Source of the DNA: Nitrobacter sp. Nb-311A
GTDB lineage: Bacteria > Pseudomonadota > Alphaproteobacteria > Rhizobiales > Xanthobacteraceae
DNA length: 64,000 bases
Assembly (NCBI RefSeq): GCF_000152905.1
Contig: NZ_AAMY01000008.1
Coordinates: 53,974-117,973 of the forward strand
Direction of reading: 5' to 3'
Positions 34,069 to 43,364 of this stretch are shown here, one piece after another (the stretch's first letter is position 1; every line of letters begins with the position of its first letter). Under the pieces are notes generated by a model. It searched no databases. It saw only the letters and a list, made by a program, of their open reading frames with translations, and was not told where the DNA came from. The position numbers and the translations under genes were made by a program.

Positions 34069-36351
34069 ATGAGTTTTCGCCGTGACGTGATCTCCAAGCT
34101 GATCTTCTCCTGGGCGCGCCGTGTGTTGCCCTCGATGTCCGATACCGAGCGCGAGGCGCTGGAAGCCGGAGACGTTTGGTGGGATGCCGACCTGTTCACC
34201 GGCGATCCGGAGTGGGCGAAGCTCCTGGACACTCCGCCGGCGACTTTGACAGCAGACGAGCAGGCATTCCTCGACGGGCCCGTAGACGAACTGTGCGCCA
34301 TGCTCGACGATTGGAAAATCAACTGGGAATGGCGCGATCTACCGCCGGAGGTCTGGGATTTCATCAAGCAGAAAAAATTCTTCGGCATGATCATTCCGAC
34401 CGAGCATGGCGGATTGGGCTTCTCGCCTTATGCGCATTCGGAAGTGGTGCGGAAGATTTCATCGCGCTCGCTGGTCGCTGCGGTCACGGTGATGGTGCCG
34501 AATTCGCTCGGCCCCGGCGAATTGCTGATGCGCTTCGGCACCAGGGATCAACAGGCCAAATGGCTGCCGCATCTGGCGGACGGCCGCGACGTTCCGTGCT
34601 TCGGCCTCACCAGCCCGGAAGCCGGCTCCGACGCGGCGGCGATGACCGACAGCGGCATCATCTGCAAAGGCATGTTCGAGGGTCGCGAAGTCATTGGGAT
34701 CAGGCTGAACTGGCACAAGCGGTACATCACGCTTGGCCCGGTCGCCACACTGCTCGGCCTCGCCTTCAAAGCCCTTGATCCGGATCATCTGGTCGGCTCG
34801 CAGGAGGACCTCGGCATCACCGTGGCGCTGGTCCCGACCGACCTGCCTGGAGTCTCGATCGGCCGTCGCCATCTTCCCGCGATGCAGGTGTTTCAGAACG
34901 GCCCGACATGGGGCAAGGATGTCTTCGTTCCGCTCGACTACGTCATCGGCGGCAAGGAGCGTCTGGGTCAGGGCTGGAAGATGCTCATGACGGCGCTGGC
35001 CGCCGGGCGCGGCATCTCGCTGCCCTCGTTGTCGGCCGCAGGCGCGGCGTTTGCCGCGCGGACGACCGGCGCTTACGCATGCATCCGCGAACAATTCGGC
35101 ATTCCGATCGGCAAGTTCGAGGGCATCCAGGAGCCGCTGGCGCGGATCGCCGCCACGGCCTATCTGATCGACGCGGCGCGGCGGCTGACTTGCGCCGCGC
35201 TCAACGAGGGTCATCATCCCGCAGTCATCTCCGGCATCATGAAACTGCATGCCACCGAGCGGCTGCGTACCGTGATCGATGACGCGATGGACATTCACGG
35301 CGGCAAGGCGGTGATCGACGGACCTCAAAATTACCTTGGTAATCTTTATCGGGGGGTACCGGTCGCGATCACGGTGGAGGGCGCCAACATCCTGACGCGC
35401 AATCTCATCATCTTCGGACAGGGCGCGGTCCGGGCGCATCCCTATCTGCTGCAGGAAATGAATGCGCTCGGCGACACCGACAAGGCCCGAGGCCTGGATG
35501 CCTTTGACAAGACGTTCTGGGATCACATCGTCCACAGCTTCAAGACTTTGTTCCGCGCCTGGGGCCGCAATTGGAGCGGCGGGGTGTTCGCGCCGGCGCC
35601 GGAGGATGCCGGCGCGGTAACCGGCTTCTACCGCCAACTCTCGCGCTATTCGGCGGCGTTCGCGTTATGCGCCGACATGGCGCTCCTGACGCTCGGCGGC
35701 AAGTTGAAGCGCAAGGAGATGCTGTCCGCGCGGTTCGGCGACATTCTTTCCGAAATGTATCTCTTGTCAGCCGTACTCAAACGTTGGCAGGAAGAGGGCC
35801 GTCAGGAGGCCGACCTGCCCCTCGTCGAATGGTGCATGGCGAGCGGTTTCCGCACCATCGAGCAGCGGTTTGCGGATATCCTGGCCAACCTTCCGAACCG
35901 CGTTGTCGCGATCATGCTCAAATTCATGATCCAGCCGCTCGGCGCGCAGGCGCGCGGACCGAGCGACAGGGTCGTCCACGCCTGCGCGCAACTGGTGCTG
36001 GAGCCTTCCGTGGCGCGAGATCGTCTGACGCAGGGGCTGTCGCATGTCGATGATGACGGCGGGCCGGCCCGGCTGGAAAAGGCGTTCCTGCTGGTGACCG
36101 CCGCCGCGGACGTGTTCAAGCGGATGCGCGCGGCGCGCCTGCGCGATGCGGATGCGGCCGTCAAGCAGCGCGTCATCAACCCGGCCGAAGCCGAGCAGTA
36201 CAAGGCGGCGCAAGAGGCAGCGGCCAGGATCGTCGAGGTTGACGATTTCGCGGCGGAAGCGCTGTCGCCTCGGAAGAAGCCCGTCGGCGTGCAGGTCGCG
36301 CAGGAGCGGACCGACGTGCAGGAGCCGGCCGAGACGGGGGCGGCAGGCTGA
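34069..36351 (+). CDS. fadE: Acyl-CoA dehydrogenase, FadE type
   Basis: The FAD enzyme that makes trans-2-enoyl-CoA, the first step of beta-oxidation. The 760-residue protein is the large FadE form rather than the 380-residue type. Features are IPTEHGGLGFSPYAHSE, GLTSPEAGSDAAAMTDSG at the FAD/substrate site, GPTWGKDVFVPLDYVIGG, RGISLPSLSAAG, DIHGGKAVIDGPQNYLGNLYRGVPVAITVEGANILTRNLIIFGQGA, and a C-terminal DUF1974 extension. A preceding polar segment of about 70 residues is typical. It is first in the cluster; its TGA overlaps the ATG of the thiolase gene by one base. Induction by fatty acids is expected but no operator is seen. Confidence 0.93.
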   Translation: MSFRRDVISKLIFSWARRVLPSMSDTEREALEAGDVWWDADLFTGDPEWAKLLDTPPATLTADEQAFLDGPVDELCAMLDDWKINWEWRDLPPEVWDFIKQKKFFGMIIPTEHGGLGFSPYAHSEVVRKISSRSLVAAVTVMVPNSLGPGELLMRFGTRDQQAKWLPHLADGRDVPCFGLTSPEAGSDAAAMTDSGIICKGMFEGREVIGIRLNWHKRYITLGPVATLLGLAFKALDPDHLVGSQEDLGITVALVPTDLPGVSIGRRHLPAMQVFQNGPTWGKDVFVPLDYVIGGKERLGQGWKMLMTALAAGRGISLPSLSAAGAAFAARTTGAYACIREQFGIPIGKFEGIQEPLARIAATAYLIDAARRLTCAALNEGHHPAVISGIMKLHATERLRTVIDDAMDIHGGKAVIDGPQNYLGNLYRGVPVAITVEGANILTRNLIIFGQGAVRAHPYLLQEMNALGDTDKARGLDAFDKTFWDHIVHSFKTLFRAWGRNWSGGVFAPAPEDAGAVTGFYRQLSRYSAAFALCADMALLTLGGKLKRKEMLSARFGDILSEMYLLSAVLKRWQEEGRQEADLPLVEWCMASGFRTIEQRFADILANLPNRVVAIMLKFMIQPLGAQARGPSDRVVHACAQLVLEPSVARDRLTQGLSHVDDDGGPARLEKAFLLVTAAADVFKRMRAARLRDADAAVKQRVINPAEAEQYKAAQEAAARIVEVDDFAAEALSPRKKPVGVQVAQERTDVQEPAETGAAG

Positions 36352-37634
36352 TGGCGCGCCCGGTCTATATCATCGACGGCAGCCGCACGCCGTTCCTGAA
36401 AGCGCGCGGCGGTCCGGGACCGTTCACGCCGGTCGATCTGGCGGTGCAATGCGGCCGGCCGTTGCTGGCGCGGCAGCCGTTCGCGCCCGACGCGTTCGAT
36501 CAGGTTATCCTCGGCTGCGTCAACGTCATCGCCGACGAGATGAACCCGGCTCGCGTCGCCGCATTGCGGCTCGGCATGGGCGAGGCGATGGTGGCGTTCA
36601 CGGTGCAGATCAACTGCGGCTCCGGCATGCAGTCGATGGACACCGGCTTCCGCTACATCCGCGATGGCGACGCCAACCTGATTCTGACCGGCGGCGCGGA
36701 GGCGCTGAGCCATGCGCCGCTGGTGTGGCCGCAGCAGGGCGTGCGCTGGTTCGCAGGCGTCGCCGGCGCCAAGGGCATTGTCGAGAAGATCAAGGCGATC
36801 GCCAAAGCGCGCCCACCCTACTTCAAGCCGGTCATCGGGCTTGAGCGCGGGCTGACCGATCCGATCACCGAACTCAACATGGGCCAGACCGCCGAAGTGG
36901 TCGGCCATCTTTTCGGGATCACGCGCGAGCAGTCCGACGCCTACGCCGTCGAGAGCCACAAGCGTCTTGCGAAGGCGCAAACCGAAGGCTGGCTGAAGGG
37001 CGAATTGGAGACCGCTTTCGCGCGCGACGGCAAATTCTACGATCACGACGACGGCGTGCGTCCCGACTCATCGATGGAGTCGCTGGCCAAGCTGAAGCCG
37101 GTGTTCGAGCGGCCGTGGGGCCAGGTTACTGCGGGCAACTCCTCGCAGATCACCGACGGCGCCTGCTGGACCATTCTCGCATCAGAGGATGCCGTCATCA
37201 AACACGGCCTGAAGCCGAAGGCGATGATCATCGACAGCCAGTGGTCGGCGCTTGATCCCTCTGTCATGGGACTGGGGCCGGTGCTGTCGGCGACCGAACT
37301 ATTGAAGCGCAACAAGCTGTCGCTGCACGACATCGAGACCTGGGAGCTTAACGAAGCGTTCGCGACGCAGGTGCTCGGCTGCCTCGCCGCATGGGAAGAC
37401 GAGAAGTTTTGCCGCGAAGTGCTCGGGCTCGAGGACGCCGCCGGCAGGATCGACCGAACCAGACTCAATGTCGACGGCGGTGCGATCAGCCTCGGTCATC
37501 CCGTCGGCACCTCGGGCAACCGCATCATGTTGCACCTTGTCAATGCCATGAAGCGGCTCGGTACGAGGCGCGGGATTGCCACCGAATGCATCGGCGGTGG
37601 GTTAGGCGGCGCCATGCTGGTCGAGATGGTGTGA
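36351..37634 (+). CDS. Acetyl-CoA C-acyltransferase (beta-oxidation thiolase)
   Basis: Cleaves 3-oxoacyl-CoA to acetyl-CoA and a shortened acyl-CoA. The 427-residue thiolase has the active Cys in INCGSGMQSMD (about residue 89), a His-containing NVDGGAISLGHPVGTSGNR and the C-terminal CIGGGLGGAMLVE with the second catalytic Cys. It is encoded between FadE and the multifunctional hydratase/dehydrogenase, the position of FadA/FadI, and is co-translated with FadE by one-base overlap. The N-terminal MARPVYIIDGSRTPF opening is standard. Substrate chain length is unknown. Confidence 0.92.
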   Translation: MARPVYIIDGSRTPFLKARGGPGPFTPVDLAVQCGRPLLARQPFAPDAFDQVILGCVNVIADEMNPARVAALRLGMGEAMVAFTVQINCGSGMQSMDTGFRYIRDGDANLILTGGAEALSHAPLVWPQQGVRWFAGVAGAKGIVEKIKAIAKARPPYFKPVIGLERGLTDPITELNMGQTAEVVGHLFGITREQSDAYAVESHKRLAKAQTEGWLKGELETAFARDGKFYDHDDGVRPDSSMESLAKLKPVFERPWGQVTAGNSSQITDGACWTILASEDAVIKHGLKPKAMIIDSQWSALDPSVMGLGPVLSATELLKRNKLSLHDIETWELNEAFATQVLGCLAAWEDEKFCREVLGLEDAAGRIDRTRLNVDGGAISLGHPVGTSGNRIMLHLVNAMKRLGTRRGIATECIGGGLGGAMLVEMV

Positions 37635-37641
37635 GGGCGTC

Positions 37642-39732
37642 ATGAATTCAAAGGTATTGGACGTTCTCAAGGATCGCGTGCTGGAGCTGGGGCCAAAACC
37701 CGACGCCAGCGGCCCCTATCGCAACTTCAAGCTGACCCGCGACAGCGACGGCGTGGCCTGGGTTCTGTTTGACCGCGACGATTCCAGCGCCAACACGCTG
37801 TCGTCGGAAGTAATGGAAGAGTTCTCCGCGATCCTGACCGTGCTGGAGAACCAACTTCCCGCGGGCATCGTGATCCGCTCTGCTAAGATGTCCGGCTTCA
37901 TTGCCGGGGCTGATGTCAACGAATTCCGCGGCGCCGCCGATCCTGGCGAGGTCGAAACGACGATCGGTCGCGCGCACGGCATCATCGACCGGCTCGAGGC
38001 GCTGAAGATCCCGAGCGTCGCCGTGATCCACGGCTTCTGCCTCGGCGGCGGGCTCGAGGTGGCGCTCGCGTGCCGGACCCGGATCGCCATCGACAATGCG
38101 AGGTTCGGTTTTCCCGAAGTGATGCTCGGCCTGCATCCTGGCCTCGGCGGAACTGCGCGCTTCACCAGGCTGGTCAATCCGATGCAGGCGATGACGCTGA
38201 TGCTGACCGGCAAGACCATCGACGCGCGGAAAGCGAAGTCGCTCGGGCTTGTCGATGCCGTGACGCAGGAGCGCCACGTCCGCAACGCGGTGAAGGATGT
38301 GATGGCCGGCCGGCTGAAGCGTGGCCGGCCAAGCGTGCTCAATGGGCTTTTGAACCTCGGTCCCGTTCGCGGCTTTCTCGGCAAGCGGATGCGTCAGGAG
38401 GCTGCGAAGGCTGCGCCGCTGGAGCATTATCCGGCCCCCTATGCGCTGATCGATCTCTGGGAGAAACACGGCGGCAGCAAGGCCGCGATGCTGGCGGCCG
38501 AGAAGCGTTCCTTCGCCGAGTTGATGGTGACTTCCACGGCGCAGAACCTGATCCGGGTGTTCTTCCTCCGCGAACAGATGAAGAAACTCGCGGCCGGCGA
38601 CAACGTGGCGAAGCATCTGCACGTCATCGGCGCCGGCGCCATGGGCGGCGACATCGCCGCATGGTGCGCGCATCAGGGCATCCGCGTCACCCTTGCGGAC
38701 ATGAAGCCGGAGCCGATTGCCGCCGCGATCAAGCGTGCGGCCGGCCTTTACAGCAAGATCGTCCGCAAGCGCACGGAGATCCGCGACCGACTCGACCGCT
38801 TGATACCCGACCTGAACGGCGAAGGCGTGCGCCAGGCCGATCTTATCATCGAGGCGGTGTCCGAGAATCTCGAACTGAAGCAGAAAGTCTATGCCGCCAT
38901 CGAGCCAAGGATGAAGCCGGGCGCGATCCTCGCCACCAACACATCGAGCATTCCGCTGCAGGAGCTGCGCACCACGTTGCAACGCCCTGAGCGTCTGGTG
39001 GGCCTGCATTTCTTCAATCCGGTCTCGCGGCTGCAACTGGTCGAGGTGGTCAGCCACGATGCCGCCGACCCGCAGGTGCTGAAACAGGCCATGGCGTTCG
39101 TCGGGGCAATAGACCGGCTGCCGCTGCCGGTGCAGAGCTCGTCGGGCTTTCTCGTCAACCGCACGCTGACGCCGTATATGCTCGAAGCCATGGTCATGCT
39201 CGACGAGAAGATCGACAAGATGGTGATCGATGCGGCCGCGGAGAAATTCGGCATGCCGATGGGACCGATCGAGCTTGCCGATCAAGTGGGGCTGGACATC
39301 TGCCTCGCCGTCGGCGACGAGCTGCGCGCGAAGTTCGGCGACGCCCTTCCGCAACCGCCGGACTGGCTGCGTGAGAAGGTTGCAAAGGGCGAACTCGGCC
39401 GCAAGACCGGCAAGGGCTTTTACAACTGGCGCGATGGTAAGGCCGAAAAGGGCGATGCCGGGAATTTACAGGTTGAGCCGGGAATGATCGACCGCCTGAT
39501 GCTGCCGATATCGAACGTCTGCGTCGCATGCTTGCGCGAAGGTATCGTCGATGATCCCGACCTTGTCGACGGCGCGATGATCTTCGGCACCGGCTACGCT
39601 CCGTTCCGCGGCGGTCCGCTGAAATATGCGCGCACCCGTGGCCCACAGAATGTCGCCGCCAATTTGCGCGGGCTCGCGGAGAGATTCGGCGCTCGCTTTG
39701 CACCGGATGACGGCTGGGAAACATTCAAATAA
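37642..39732 (+). CDS. fadJ: Bifunctional enoyl-CoA hydratase / 3-hydroxyacyl-CoA dehydrogenase
   Basis: A 696-residue fusion carrying two beta-oxidation steps. The N-terminal crotonase domain (residues 1-200) has GFIAGADVNEF and FCLGGGLEVALACRTRIA. The NAD-binding domain begins with HVIGAGAMGGDIAAWCAHQG near 328. The dehydrogenase C-terminal domains include the catalytic GLHFFNPVSRLQLVEVV with its His, LPVQSSSGFLVNRTLTPYMLEA and GRKTGKGFYNW. Order and length match FadJ/FadB alpha subunits. It begins seven bases after the thiolase stop. With fadE and the thiolase, a full cycle is encoded. Confidence 0.93.
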   Translation: MNSKVLDVLKDRVLELGPKPDASGPYRNFKLTRDSDGVAWVLFDRDDSSANTLSSEVMEEFSAILTVLENQLPAGIVIRSAKMSGFIAGADVNEFRGAADPGEVETTIGRAHGIIDRLEALKIPSVAVIHGFCLGGGLEVALACRTRIAIDNARFGFPEVMLGLHPGLGGTARFTRLVNPMQAMTLMLTGKTIDARKAKSLGLVDAVTQERHVRNAVKDVMAGRLKRGRPSVLNGLLNLGPVRGFLGKRMRQEAAKAAPLEHYPAPYALIDLWEKHGGSKAAMLAAEKRSFAELMVTSTAQNLIRVFFLREQMKKLAAGDNVAKHLHVIGAGAMGGDIAAWCAHQGIRVTLADMKPEPIAAAIKRAAGLYSKIVRKRTEIRDRLDRLIPDLNGEGVRQADLIIEAVSENLELKQKVYAAIEPRMKPGAILATNTSSIPLQELRTTLQRPERLVGLHFFNPVSRLQLVEVVSHDAADPQVLKQAMAFVGAIDRLPLPVQSSSGFLVNRTLTPYMLEAMVMLDEKIDKMVIDAAAEKFGMPMGPIELADQVGLDICLAVGDELRAKFGDALPQPPDWLREKVAKGELGRKTGKGFYNWRDGKAEKGDAGNLQVEPGMIDRLMLPISNVCVACLREGIVDDPDLVDGAMIFGTGYAPFRGGPLKYARTRGPQNVAANLRGLAERFGARFAPDDGWETFK

Positions 39733-39763
39733 GACGACGCGTGACGTTGTTTCAAGCCAACGA

Positions 39764-40210
39764 ATGACAGACAGCATGACCGACCCGACAGCCGTTCACA
39801 CGCTCCCGAACGCTGACGCCGCGCCGCTCGGCGAACTTTGCACGCGCACGCTGGCAATGCCCGCCGACACCAATCAGAATGGTGACATTTTCGGTGGCTG
39901 GCTGCTAAGTCAGATGGACATCGGCGGCGGCGTCTTCGCCTCCAAGCTCGCAAAGTCCCGCACCGTGACGGTTGCAATCGACGCCATGAATTTCCGCAAG
40001 CCGGTCTTCGTCGGCGATCTCGTTTCCGTCCACGCCACACTGGTTCGCATCGGCAGGACCTCGATCACGGTGCATCTGGAAGCCTGGGTGATGCGCCGCA
40101 AGGAGAAGCTGTTCATCCTCGTCACGGACGGCAAATTCACCTACGTCTCCATCGACGATAATGGCCGCCCCCGGGAAATCCCGCAGGATGGCCGGCCGGC
40201 TACGGCATAG
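39764..40210 (+). CDS. Acyl-CoA thioesterase, hot-dog fold (YciA-like)
   Basis: A 148-residue hot-dog thioesterase. The family motifs are LAMPADTNQNGDIFGGWLLSQMDIGGGVFASKLAKSRTVTVAIDAMNFRKPVFVGDLVSVHA, including NxxGDIFGGWL with the catalytic Asp, and RMGRTSI-type VRIGRTSITVHLEAW. YciA-like enzymes hydrolyse diverse acyl-CoAs and free CoA. It follows fadJ by 31 bases and may be part of the operon, where it would limit acyl-CoA build-up. ATG at 39764 (MTDSMTD); a second ATG at 39776 is possible. Confidence 0.88.
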   Translation: MTDSMTDPTAVHTLPNADAAPLGELCTRTLAMPADTNQNGDIFGGWLLSQMDIGGGVFASKLAKSRTVTVAIDAMNFRKPVFVGDLVSVHATLVRIGRTSITVHLEAWVMRRKEKLFILVTDGKFTYVSIDDNGRPREIPQDGRPATA

Positions 40211-40404
40211 CCGGCCTTCCGGCAAGACCCGATCGCTGAACCGGAACGGTTTCCGCCGTCCGCCCGCCATTTGTCGATTCGACCGGCGCCGAATCTCGAC
40301 CGATTCTAGTTGCGAACGTCAAACCCATGTCCATATCTTGTCGGTGCGACAGGGAACGCTTCCCGCCCTTGCCCGTTATCGGCGCGGCCCTTCGGGCCGG
40401 AAAA

Positions 40405-40653
40405 ATGCGAGTGGACATGTCGAAGACCTATATTATCGAAGTCGGTTCTGAATCCGCCGGCATCGTGGTGCGTGATCGCGCCGGGTTCCGGTTCTTTTCG
40501 GCCTCGCAGCGGTTCAGCTGCCTCGACGGCAAGCTGTTTCGTAGCGCCCGTGAAGCGGAGCGCGCGGCAAAAAACCGTGCGTCGTCGAAAAAATCCACCT
40601 GTCCCGAGTTTGTGAAATCCCTTCGGCGCGCTTTACCTAAACTTCCCTTTTGA
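40405..40653 (+). CDS. Small basic conserved hypothetical protein
   Basis: About 82 residues: MRVDMSKTYIIEVGSESAGIVVRDRAGFRFFSASQRFSCLDGKLFRSAREAERAAKNR and a basic C-terminus. The N-terminal half is predicted beta-rich and the tail is rich in Lys and Arg, as in small nucleic-acid-binding proteins, but no family is recognised. A GGCCC/GGGCC hairpin (40385-40399) precedes the ATG, followed by GGAAAA. An alternative start at 40417 (MSKTYI) has no better ribosome site. Confidence 0.55.
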   Translation: MRVDMSKTYIIEVGSESAGIVVRDRAGFRFFSASQRFSCLDGKLFRSAREAERAAKNRASSKKSTCPEFVKSLRRALPKLPF

Positions 40654-40814
40654 CGTGGACATCGGCTGGCGCAGGAAACTGCGTTGACGGCTTCGTCCAA
40701 TATCAGCACCATGACATGTTCTGCGGGTCTTGGGTGCTGTCGCTGCGAATATCGCCCTCCTCGCATCGGGATGATCGTCGGCCGCGCCCCGGTTCGACGA
40801 CGCTCATATCGCAT

Positions 40815-40910
40815 TTCAGCTTCGCTTCCGCTTTAATCGGAAGCGAAGCTGAAGATTTATTTTGACGCGTCCACGCGAACCGGTATCCACTTCGCTCGAA
40901 AACGCTATAG
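40815..40910 (-). repeat. Reverse copy of the GTTTTCGAGCG repeat ending in a perfect 16-bp hairpin
   Basis: TTCAGCTTCGCTTCCG (40815-40830) pairs perfectly with its complement (40838-40853) around a 7-base loop, followed by ATTTATTTTGACGCG and the conserved CGCGAACCGGTATCCACTTCG and CTCGAAAACGCTATAG. It lies just before glpD; the hairpin could also act as a terminator. Confidence 0.8.
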
Positions 40911-40932
40911 GGACGATGTAGAGGGCGCGCCC

Positions 40933-42471
40933 GTGGGCCAGGTTTTCGACCTCGCTGTCATCGGCGGCGGCATCAACGGGTGCGGGATCGCGCGCGATGC
41001 CGCGGGACGAGGCAACTCGGTCTTCCTGTGCGAAATGAACGATCTCGCCAGCGGCACGTCGTCGCGGTCGACCAAGCTCGTGCATGGCGGGCTGCGCTAT
41101 CTGGAGTATTACGAATTCCATCTGGTTCGCGAGGCGCTGATCGAGCGCGAAATTCTCTGGCGGATCGCGCCTCACATCATTCGTCCGGCGCGCTTCGTGC
41201 TGCCGCACCATGCCGGACTGAGGCCGGTCTGGCTGCTGCGGCTCGGCCTTTTCCTTTACGATCATATCGGCGGTCGAAAACTGTTGCCGCCGGCGCGTTC
41301 CGTCGATCTTGCGCGCGACAATGTCGGCAAGCCGCTAAGCCCAGGCCGCTATAGCAAGGGTTTCGAATATTCCGACTGCGTCGTCGACGACGCCCGTCTC
41401 GTCATTCTGACAGCGCGCGATGCGGCCGATCGCGGAGCGGATATCCGGACCCGAACGTGCGCGGTCGAGACCCGCCAGTCCGACGGCCTCTGGCGTCTCA
41501 CGGTCAAGGATACGCTCAGCGGCGAACGCAGCACGATCGGCGCGCGGGTGCTGGTCAACGCGGGCGGCCCATGGGTCGAAGAGGTGCTGCGGCGGGGCGC
41601 GGGCGTCACCAGCCGCGCAAGGGTGCGGCTGGTGCAAGGGTCGCATATCGTGGTCAGAAAACTCTACGATCACGACCGCGCTTACATCTTCCAGAACGGT
41701 GACGGGCGGATCGTGTTCGCCATTCCATATCAGGATGACTTCACCCTGATCGGAACCACGGATCGCGACTATGAGGGGGACCCCGCCGGGGTGAAGGCCT
41801 CGGACGAGGAAATCGCCTATCTCTGCGCGTCGGTCAGCGAGTATCTGGCGAAACAGGTCGCGCCGCAGGATGTGGTCTGGTCCTTTGCCGGTGTGCGGCC
41901 GCTCTACGATGATGGCGCCAGCGAAGCCAAGGCCGCCACCCGCGAATACGTCTTCGAACTCGATACGCCCGGCGGCGTGCCGCTGCTGTCGGTCTACGGC
42001 GGTAAGATCACGACCTATCGCCGGCTGGCCGAAGAGGCGCTGGAGAAACTGTCGCCCTATCTGAGGGGAACAAAGGCGCGCCAGGGCTGGACGGCGAAGG
42101 CGGCGCTGCCCGGCGGCGACATGAAGGTGTCGGCGGTCGCGGCGCTGACGGCGGATCTGCTGCGCAGCTATCCCTTTCTGACCGAGGCACACGCGAGCCG
42201 TCTCGCGCACGCCTATGGCACCCGCGCGGTCAAGATGCTGGGCGCGGCGAAAACGATGACGGATCTCGGCCGGGACTTCGGAGCCACGCTCACTGAACGC
42301 GAGGTCCGCTACCTTATGTCCGACGAATGGGCATGCACAGCGGAGGATGTCATCTGGCGGCGCTCCAAGCTCGGCTTGCGGATGTCGGCGGCCGAGATAG
42401 CGGCGCTTGGGGCCTGGTTCGCGGAGCGAATGAAGGCCGGTCGTCCGAGGGAAGCGGAAGCACGGCCATGA
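40933..42471 (+). CDS. glpD: Glycerol-3-phosphate dehydrogenase (FAD, respiratory)
   Basis: GlpD oxidises glycerol-3-phosphate to dihydroxyacetone phosphate and feeds electrons to the quinone pool; it is a peripheral inner-membrane enzyme. The 512-residue protein has the FAD motif DLAVIGGGINGCGIARDAAGRG, SSRSTKLVHGGLRYLEYYEFHLVREAL, NAGGPWVEEVL, GRIVFAIPYQDDFTLIGTTDRDYEGDPAGV and YGGKITTYRRLAEEALEKL, all standard. The start is GTG at 40933. No glpK or glpF is adjacent; a dispersed repeat ends 22 bases upstream. The product seems intact. Confidence 0.95.
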   Translation: MGQVFDLAVIGGGINGCGIARDAAGRGNSVFLCEMNDLASGTSSRSTKLVHGGLRYLEYYEFHLVREALIEREILWRIAPHIIRPARFVLPHHAGLRPVWLLRLGLFLYDHIGGRKLLPPARSVDLARDNVGKPLSPGRYSKGFEYSDCVVDDARLVILTARDAADRGADIRTRTCAVETRQSDGLWRLTVKDTLSGERSTIGARVLVNAGGPWVEEVLRRGAGVTSRARVRLVQGSHIVVRKLYDHDRAYIFQNGDGRIVFAIPYQDDFTLIGTTDRDYEGDPAGVKASDEEIAYLCASVSEYLAKQVAPQDVVWSFAGVRPLYDDGASEAKAATREYVFELDTPGGVPLLSVYGGKITTYRRLAEEALEKLSPYLRGTKARQGWTAKAALPGGDMKVSAVAALTADLLRSYPFLTEAHASRLAHAYGTRAVKMLGAAKTMTDLGRDFGATLTEREVRYLMSDEWACTAEDVIWRRSKLGLRMSAAEIAALGAWFAERMKAGRPREAEARP

Positions 42472-42550
42472 GAATCACCTCAAGGTCATTCATAGCGCGC
42501 GCGAAGCCGGAAGCGATCCCATTAAATGAACGCCAACCGGGCAAGTCTTC

Positions 42551-43054
42551 TTATTTCACGCCCATGAAATCCCGCTTGCCGAGTTCGACGCCGTTGTGAC
42601 GCAGGATGTCGTATGCGGTCGTCGCGTGGAAATAGAAATTCGGCAATGCGAAATGGCTGAGATATTGCTGCCCCTTCAGCGTCATTGTCTGGTCGCGACC
42701 CGCGGGGAAAGTGACATCGCGATGTTCCGCGCCCTCGAATTTATCCGGCGCTGCATTCCTGACGTACTCCGTTGCCTTGGCAATCCGCTGCTGCAACTCG
42801 TCAAAGGTTTTTTCAGTATCCGGCGTGCTCGGTATCTCTGAACCGGTCAGCCGCGCACAGGTCTTCACCGCGAAATCGCAGGCGATCTGAATCTGACGCG
42901 TCAGCGGCAGCATATCCGGATAGAGCCGCGCGGTGAGCAGCGTTTCGGGGGCGATCTTCCGGGCGCTGGCATGGGCTTCGGCTTTCCTGAGAATGTCGGA
43001 AAGAGCACCAAGCGTTTGCAGGAAGGCAGGCGGAGCGGAATCGTAGAATGACAT
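42551..43054 (-). CDS. DUF1993 family protein
   Basis: A 167-residue protein of the DUF1993 family (DinB-like four-helix fold). Typical are MSFYDSAPPAFLQTLGALSDILRKAEAHA, LLTARLYPDMLPLTRQIQIACDFAVKTCARLTG and QQYLSHFALPNFYFHATTAYDILRHNGVELGKRDFMG. The family has no proven function. The gene stands alone and is convergent to glpD. Confidence 0.9.
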   Translation of the reverse strand: MSFYDSAPPAFLQTLGALSDILRKAEAHASARKIAPETLLTARLYPDMLPLTRQIQIACDFAVKTCARLTGSEIPSTPDTEKTFDELQQRIAKATEYVRNAAPDKFEGAEHRDVTFPAGRDQTMTLKGQQYLSHFALPNFYFHATTAYDILRHNGVELGKRDFMGVK

Positions 43055-43364
43055 GGAATGCCTTTGCCTGTTCTGGAATGCGAACGTGATGGTGAGACAG
43101 TAGAATGCGATGCGCGGTGCAGATGGGGGCTCTCATCGCAAGCCGCAACCCCGGCCATCGTCGGAATAATCCAGCCCATAATAATTCGCGACCATTGGCC
43201 TGCCCCATCCGGCTGCGCGTCCGAGCATGCCCGAAACAGCGTTCACCCAGCATGTCGCTTCCCCGCTGAGATAGGAAGTCTTCATCTCATGCTCTATTGA
43301 CGCCGGATCGCCGCTGCGCGCCTTCCGAAATAGCGGGACTAAGTGTCTTTCACAGGTCGGATTC
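43055..43364. other. Intergenic region with a possible 50-residue frame
   Basis: About 310 bases between the DUF1993 gene and scfR. On the minus strand 43133-43285 encodes MKTSYLSGEATCWVNAVSG, then MLGRAAGWGRPMVANYYGLDYSDDGRGCGLR, which has plausible composition but no recognised family and a weak ribosome site. I do not call it as a gene. Confidence 0.35.

Noticed and set aside
37648..39354. 568-codon open frame opposite fadJ
   Set aside because: Antisense shadow of a clearly conserved gene; biased Arg/His composition.
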